Program-made: the position numbers and the translations under genes
In this document: positions 60,363-64,000 of the stretch, one piece after another
Layout: the number at the start of each line of letters is the position of its first letter
How positions within the stretch are numbered: position 1 is the stretch's first letter
Assembly (NCBI RefSeq): GCF_000238595.1
Contig: NZ_AGTS01000075.1
Span: 124,001-188,000, forward strand
Direction: 5' to 3'
DNA length: 64,000 nt
From: Acidovorax sp. NO-1
Lineage (GTDB): Bacteria; Pseudomonadota; Gammaproteobacteria; Burkholderiales; Burkholderiaceae_C
Notes under the pieces: model-generated
What the model saw: only the letters and a program-made list of their open reading frames with translations
Database searches by the model: none
Told to the model about the DNA's origin: nothing

Positions 60363-61841
60363 ATGTCTAACCTCACCCCCGTCATCAAATCCATCCAAGA
60401 CATCATGCGCCAGGACTCCGGCGTGGATGGCGACGCCCAGCGCATCAGCCAGCTCACCTGGCTGCTGTTCCTCAAGGTGTTTGACGCGCTGGAAGAGGAA
60501 CTCGAACTCACCCGCGACGACTACCAAAGCCCCATTGCCGAGCACCTGCGCTGGCGCCATTGGGCGGCCGATGCCGAGGGCATGACCGGCGACGCCTTGC
60601 TCGACTTTGTGGACAAGCAACTCTTCCCCGCCCTCAAGGGCCTGAGCGCAGACCCGCAGCGCAACCCGCGCGGCTACGTGGTGCGCGGCGTGTTTGAAGA
60701 CGCCTACAACTACATGAAAAGCGGCCACCTGCTGCGCCAGGTGGTCAACAAACTCAACGCCATCGACTTCAACCGCCAGGCTGAGCGCCACCAGTTCAAC
60801 GACCTGTACGAAAAAATCCTGCGCGACCTGCAAAGCGCAGGCAACGCGGGCGAGTTCTACACCCCCCGCGCCGTCACCCAGTTCATGGTGGACATGACCA
60901 ACCCCCAGCTGGGCGAAAGCGTCATGGACCCGGCCACCGGCACCGGCGGCTTCCTCGTCTGCGCCATCGAGCACCTGCGCAAACAAGTGCACAACGCAGA
61001 GCAAGAAGCCGTGCTGCAAAACAGCATTCGCGGCGTGGAGAAGAAGCAGCTGCCGCACATGCTGTGCGTCACCAACCTGCTGCTGCACGGCATCGAAGTG
61101 CCCAGCCAGATCGTGCACGACAACACCCTGGCCCGCCCGCTGCGCGACTACACGGCGGCAGACCGCGTCAACGTCATCCTCACCAACCCACCCTTTGGTG
61201 GCATTGAAGAGCCGGGCATTGAAGCGGGCTTTCCGGCCGACGTGCGCACCAAGGAAACCGCCGACCTCTTCCTCGTGCTCATCCAGCACCTGCTCAAACC
61301 CGGCGGCCGCGCCGCCGTGGTGCTGCCCGATGGCTTTTTGTTTGGCGAAGGCGCCAAGGCCCGCATCAAAGAACAACTGCTGCAGCACTGCAACCTGCAC
61401 ACCATCGTGCGCCTGCCCAACGGCGTGTTTGCGCCCTACACCGGCATCAAGACCAACCTGCTGTTCTTCACCAAAGGCCAGCCCACGCAGCACATCTGGT
61501 ACTACGAACACCCCTACCCACCGGGCGTGAAGAACTACAACAAGACCAAGCCCATCCGCATCGACGAGTTCGATGCCGAGAAAGCCTGGTGGGGCACTGA
61601 GGCCGATGGATTTGCCGCCCGCGTGGAAAACGAACGGGCCTGGAAGGTTGGCATCGACCAGATCAAGGCCGCTGGCTACAACCTGGACCAAAAGAACCCC
61701 CACATCGGCGAGCAGCAAAGCCACGACCCCGACGAGCTGCTGGCCGACTACGCCCGCCTGCAGGCCGAAGCCCAGGCCCTGCGTGAGGAGTTGAAGGGCA
61801 TCCTCGCCCAGTCACTGGCAAAAACAGCCGCTAGCGCTTGA
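60363..61841 (+). CDS. hsdM: Type I restriction-modification methylase, M subunit (HsdM)
   Basis: A 492-residue N6-adenine methyltransferase. SAM motif I DPATGTGGF lies at about 189-197 and the catalytic NPPFGG at about 274-279, after an N-terminal helical domain (TWLLFLKVFDALEEEL). With HsdS it methylates the recognition sequence. The last residues (KTAASA) and the stop codon are encoded by a family A repeat. Confidence 0.95.
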   Translation: MSNLTPVIKSIQDIMRQDSGVDGDAQRISQLTWLLFLKVFDALEEELELTRDDYQSPIAEHLRWRHWAADAEGMTGDALLDFVDKQLFPALKGLSADPQRNPRGYVVRGVFEDAYNYMKSGHLLRQVVNKLNAIDFNRQAERHQFNDLYEKILRDLQSAGNAGEFYTPRAVTQFMVDMTNPQLGESVMDPATGTGGFLVCAIEHLRKQVHNAEQEAVLQNSIRGVEKKQLPHMLCVTNLLLHGIEVPSQIVHDNTLARPLRDYTAADRVNVILTNPPFGGIEEPGIEAGFPADVRTKETADLFLVLIQHLLKPGGRAAVVLPDGFLFGEGAKARIKEQLLQHCNLHTIVRLPNGVFAPYTGIKTNLLFFTKGQPTQHIWYYEHPYPPGVKNYNKTKPIRIDEFDAEKAWWGTEADGFAARVENERAWKVGIDQIKAAGYNLDQKNPHIGEQQSHDPDELLADYARLQAEAQALREELKGILAQSLAKTAASA

Positions 61842-61870
61842 GGAATAAGCGCATGCTGCTATCAAATATG
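61819..61870. repeat. Dispersed palindromic repeat, family A (copy 14), at the hsdM-hsdS junction
   Basis: CAGCCGCTAGCGCTTGAGGA, ATAAGCGCATGCTGCTATC. It includes the hsdM stop (61839-61841), a GAGGA Shine-Dalgarno and the hsdS ATG at 61853. Confidence 0.7.
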
Positions 61871-63532
61871 GAGCTAATCGCCACCGCCCCCGGTGGCGTC
61901 GCCAAGCTGCGCGAACTCATCCTTACCCTGGCCGTGCAAGGCAAACTGGTGCCGCAAGACCCGGCCGATGAACCGGCGAGCGTGCTGCTGCAGAAGATTC
62001 GGGCGGAGAAGGATCGGCTGATCGCCGAGGGCAAGATCAAGCGGGACAAGGCGCTGGCGGAGATTGGGGAAGAGGAAATGCCGTTTGAGTTGCCAGCTGG
62101 GTGGGAGTGGGTGCGCATACCCGAGGTGACTCATAACTTAGGGCAAGGGGAGCCAACGGGGGCATTTAGCTATATCGACGTTGCCTCGGTTGATAACCTA
62201 AAGGGGTGCGTCGCTTCCGCGATTCAGGTTCTGGAAGCAGCCGATGCGCCTTCGCGTGCGAGAAAGAATGTTGCGCTAGGAACGGTGATTTATTCCACGA
62301 TACGTCCGTACTTGAAGAACATCGCAGTAATTGAGCGAGATTACTCACCAAGAGCCATTGCGAGCACAGCGTTTGCGGTTATGCATCCGCACTCTGGTGT
62401 TGTTCCCCAGTACTTGCTGCATTACTTGCGCAGTCAACCGTTCACGGACTACGTGAATAGCAAAGCTGTTGGCATTGCCTACCCTGCAATTAATGACGCC
62501 AATTTTTTCCAGGGTCTTATCGCTTTGCCTCCAGAGGCCGAACAATCCCGCATCGTCGCCCGTGTCGAAGCCCTCATGCGCCTGTGCGATGCGCTGGAGG
62601 CCAAGGGCCAGCTGGAGGCCGCGCAACACGCCCAACTGGTCAGCACCCTGCTGGGCACGCTCACCGCCAGCACCACGCCCGAAGAGCTGGCCGACAACTG
62701 GCAGCGCGTGGCCCAGCACTTCGACCTGCTGCTGGACCGCCCCGAAGCCATCGATGCCCTGGAGCAAACCCTGCTGCAACTGGCCGTGCGCGGCCTGCTC
62801 GCGCCCCAAGACCCCACCGACGAACCCGCCAGCGCCCTGCTGCAAAAAATCCGCGCCGAAAAAGACCGCCTTATCGCCACCGGCCAGATCAAACTCGACA
62901 AACCCCTGCCGCCCATCACTGACGAGGAAAAACCGTTTGCGTTGCCGGTGGGGTGGGAGTGGGTGCGCTTGGATGCCGTATTCCGAGTAATTACTGATGG
63001 CGATCATTTACCCCCACCCGTTGCAGCCGAAGGGATCGCATTTCTCACGATTGGAAATATCAGTGCTGGCAGGCTTAACTTCGCTGGTTGTAGGTTGGTG
63101 CCGAAAGACTACTTTGATGCGCTTGCTGAGTACCGGCGGCCACAAGAAGGCGACATTCTCTATACCGTGGTAGGCGCGAGCTATGGCCGTGCGGTCGTTG
63201 TGGACTCCGATAGGGCTTTTTGCGTGCAGCGGCATATCGGAATTTTGAAACCCTCGATCCACATGAGTCTGCAATACCTCAGCTATCTCTTGTCTTCGCA
63301 GCTCATTTATACGCAAGCTACCCGAAGCTTGACGGGTACCGCGCAACCTACAGTGGGAATTCGGCCGTTGCGAAACTTTCTTGCTCCGCTGCCGCCCCTC
63401 GCCGAGCAATCCCGCATCGACACCCGCGTCACCGCCCTGCGCCGCCTGTGCGCCGACCTGCGCCAGCGCCTGGCCGAACGCCAGTCCGTGCAGGCCCGCC
63501 TGGCCGAGGCGCTGGTGGCGTCTGTGGCGTAA
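61853..63532 (+). CDS. hsdS: Type I restriction-modification specificity subunit (HsdS)
   Basis: A 559-residue DNA-recognition subunit. Two target recognition domains (about 85-225 and 370-515) are each preceded by a nearly identical conserved block (LRELILTLAVQGKLVPQDP... and LEQTLLQLAVRGLLAPQDP..., both running on to LQKIRAEKDRLI and GWEWVR). The recognition-domain DNA is visibly more AT-rich than the conserved parts, a sign of module exchange. ATG 61853 uses the GAGGA within the repeat; TTG 61838 and ATG 61868 are alternatives. Confidence 0.93.
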   Translation: MLLSNMELIATAPGGVAKLRELILTLAVQGKLVPQDPADEPASVLLQKIRAEKDRLIAEGKIKRDKALAEIGEEEMPFELPAGWEWVRIPEVTHNLGQGEPTGAFSYIDVASVDNLKGCVASAIQVLEAADAPSRARKNVALGTVIYSTIRPYLKNIAVIERDYSPRAIASTAFAVMHPHSGVVPQYLLHYLRSQPFTDYVNSKAVGIAYPAINDANFFQGLIALPPEAEQSRIVARVEALMRLCDALEAKGQLEAAQHAQLVSTLLGTLTASTTPEELADNWQRVAQHFDLLLDRPEAIDALEQTLLQLAVRGLLAPQDPTDEPASALLQKIRAEKDRLIATGQIKLDKPLPPITDEEKPFALPVGWEWVRLDAVFRVITDGDHLPPPVAAEGIAFLTIGNISAGRLNFAGCRLVPKDYFDALAEYRRPQEGDILYTVVGASYGRAVVVDSDRAFCVQRHIGILKPSIHMSLQYLSYLLSSQLIYTQATRSLTGTAQPTVGIRPLRNFLAPLPPLAEQSRIDTRVTALRRLCADLRQRLAERQSVQARLAEALVASVA

Positions 63533-63549
63533 TCCCCCACCGCCTTGTC

Positions 63550-63569
63550 TAAAATTACCACCATGGTAA
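63550..63569 (+). promoter_or_regulatory. Promoter and candidate autoregulatory operator of the terminal gene
   Basis: TAAAAT (63550-63555) could be a -10 element, and the dyad TTACCA-CCA-TGGTAA (63555-63569) overlaps the candidate start codon at 63563. Such an arrangement is common in toxin-antitoxin operons. Confidence 0.5.
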
Positions 63570-63976
63570 AAATTATGGTCCTTTCGGAGTACAGTCGGGA
63601 TCCTCCGGAAAATGGGCAGGGGCGCGTCAAGATTGCCAATGGCCCGCTGTATGGGTTGGAACGGGTACATATCCTGGCCCGAGACGAGAGCCGACTGAAG
63701 GCCTGGACGGACAAGTGCCGCAAGGATGTGCGCAAGTGGTTTGACGATGACTTGGAGCGCGTGGGCGATTTGATCCTGTCGCTGAAACCGGGGGATTACA
63801 TCGACTCGGAATGGTGTGAAAACGGCAAAGGTGCCTGGGCGGCCTGTGATGCTTACAGCGTCAACGTGCTGGAGACCGCTCCAGCCACCGGGCGAACTGT
63901 TCGGATGGAATATTTTGTGAAGTTTGCAGTGAGCAAGACCGGGGCCCTGGTGCTGATCGTGTCTTGCCACGCTTGA
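63563..63976 (+). CDS. Hypothetical protein (possible toxin of a toxin-antitoxin pair)
   Basis: A 137-residue protein I cannot place in a named family. It is compact, with VKIMVLSEYSRDP, LARDESRLKAWTDKCRKDVRKWF and a beta-rich C-terminal half (VRMEYFVKFAVSKTGALVLIVSC). It is followed after 13 bp by another start codon with a strong Shine-Dalgarno. The operator at its start and the small paired gene suggest a toxin-antitoxin module, which is inference. ATG 63575 is an alternative start. Confidence 0.6.
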   Translation: MVKIMVLSEYSRDPPENGQGRVKIANGPLYGLERVHILARDESRLKAWTDKCRKDVRKWFDDDLERVGDLILSLKPGDYIDSEWCENGKGAWAACDAYSVNVLETAPATGRTVRMEYFVKFAVSKTGALVLIVSCHA

Positions 63977-63989
63977 AAGGAGTGCCCCA

Positions 63990-64000
63990 ATGAGCGCACA
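63990..64000 (+). CDS. Start of a downstream gene (truncated by the window edge)
   Basis: ATG at 63990, reading MSA before the edge, is preceded by AAAGGAG with good spacing and lies 13 bp after the previous stop. It may be the antitoxin partner. Nothing else can be said. Confidence 0.5.

Noticed and set aside
1-64000. CRISPR arrays, prophage, transposases, tRNA or rRNA genes
   Set aside because: I read for regular spacer arrays, integrases, tRNA cloverleaves and rRNA signatures and saw none. Direct repeats found are dispersed short elements or the origin-like modules.

Overview
The window looks like part of a high-GC betaproteobacterial chromosome of the Comamonadaceae (Acidovorax-like). 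Reasons: gene families and order (mnmG-rsmG followed by a LysE exporter, ECF41 sigma with a carboxymuconolactone decarboxylase, paired DUF3297/RNase H genes), strong C/G wobble preference, and two dense families of short dispersed repeats that I associate with this family. No rRNA, tRNA, prophage, transposase or CRISPR array was seen.

Left part (1-17 kb): the mnmG-rsmG operon carries four ParB-binding parS-like palindromes, which places the window near the replication origin (parA/parB probably lie just left of the window). Then come housekeeping and stress genes: an FMN reductase, a YkgJ-type protein, an ECF41 sigma factor with its decarboxylase target (both preceded by the same promoter motif), a class II aldolase, a GST, an MFS exporter, an Old Yellow Enzyme, a hemerythrin and a chemoreceptor. 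A copper module follows (copA, copZ, a CueR-like regulator); copA is interrupted by two repeat copies and frameshifted.

Middle (16.6-30.7 kb): a TetR regulator with a clear 33-bp operator diverges from a ten-kilobase operon. The operon encodes a complete branched-chain-amino-acid-type ABC importer followed by acyl-CoA ligase, enoyl-CoA hydratase, thiolase and an LCAD-like acyl-CoA dehydrogenase. This suggests uptake and beta-oxidation of a carboxylic acid. Pirin, gamma-glutamylcyclotransferase and RdgC follow.

31.7-32.5 kb holds the most striking element. An otherwise gene-free stretch between two converging terminators carries two tandem modules exactly 500 bp apart. Each has a perfect DnaA box, a second TTGTCCACA box, a 14-nt spacer, CTACTACTAC (DnaA-trio-like) and an AT-rich tract, as in a replication origin. 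dnaA itself is not in the window.

Right part (32.6-64 kb): a 1,629-aa PAS/GAF/GGDEF/EAL protein, MerR and thioesterase genes, DAHP synthase, NlpC/P60 lipoprotein, RNase H, a DnaQ-like exonuclease, an EamA transporter, a ribbon-helix-helix regulator with PHB-depolymerase-like esterase, DinG with a LexA box, a B12-type radical SAM protein, a MocR regulator divergent from osmC-paiB, and homoserine dehydrogenase behind a Thr/Ile leader-peptide attenuator. The window ends with a ferredoxin, acylphosphatase, DUF72, a second YkgJ-type protein, a type I restriction-modification operon (hsdR-hsdM-hsdS) and the start of what may be a toxin-antitoxin pair.
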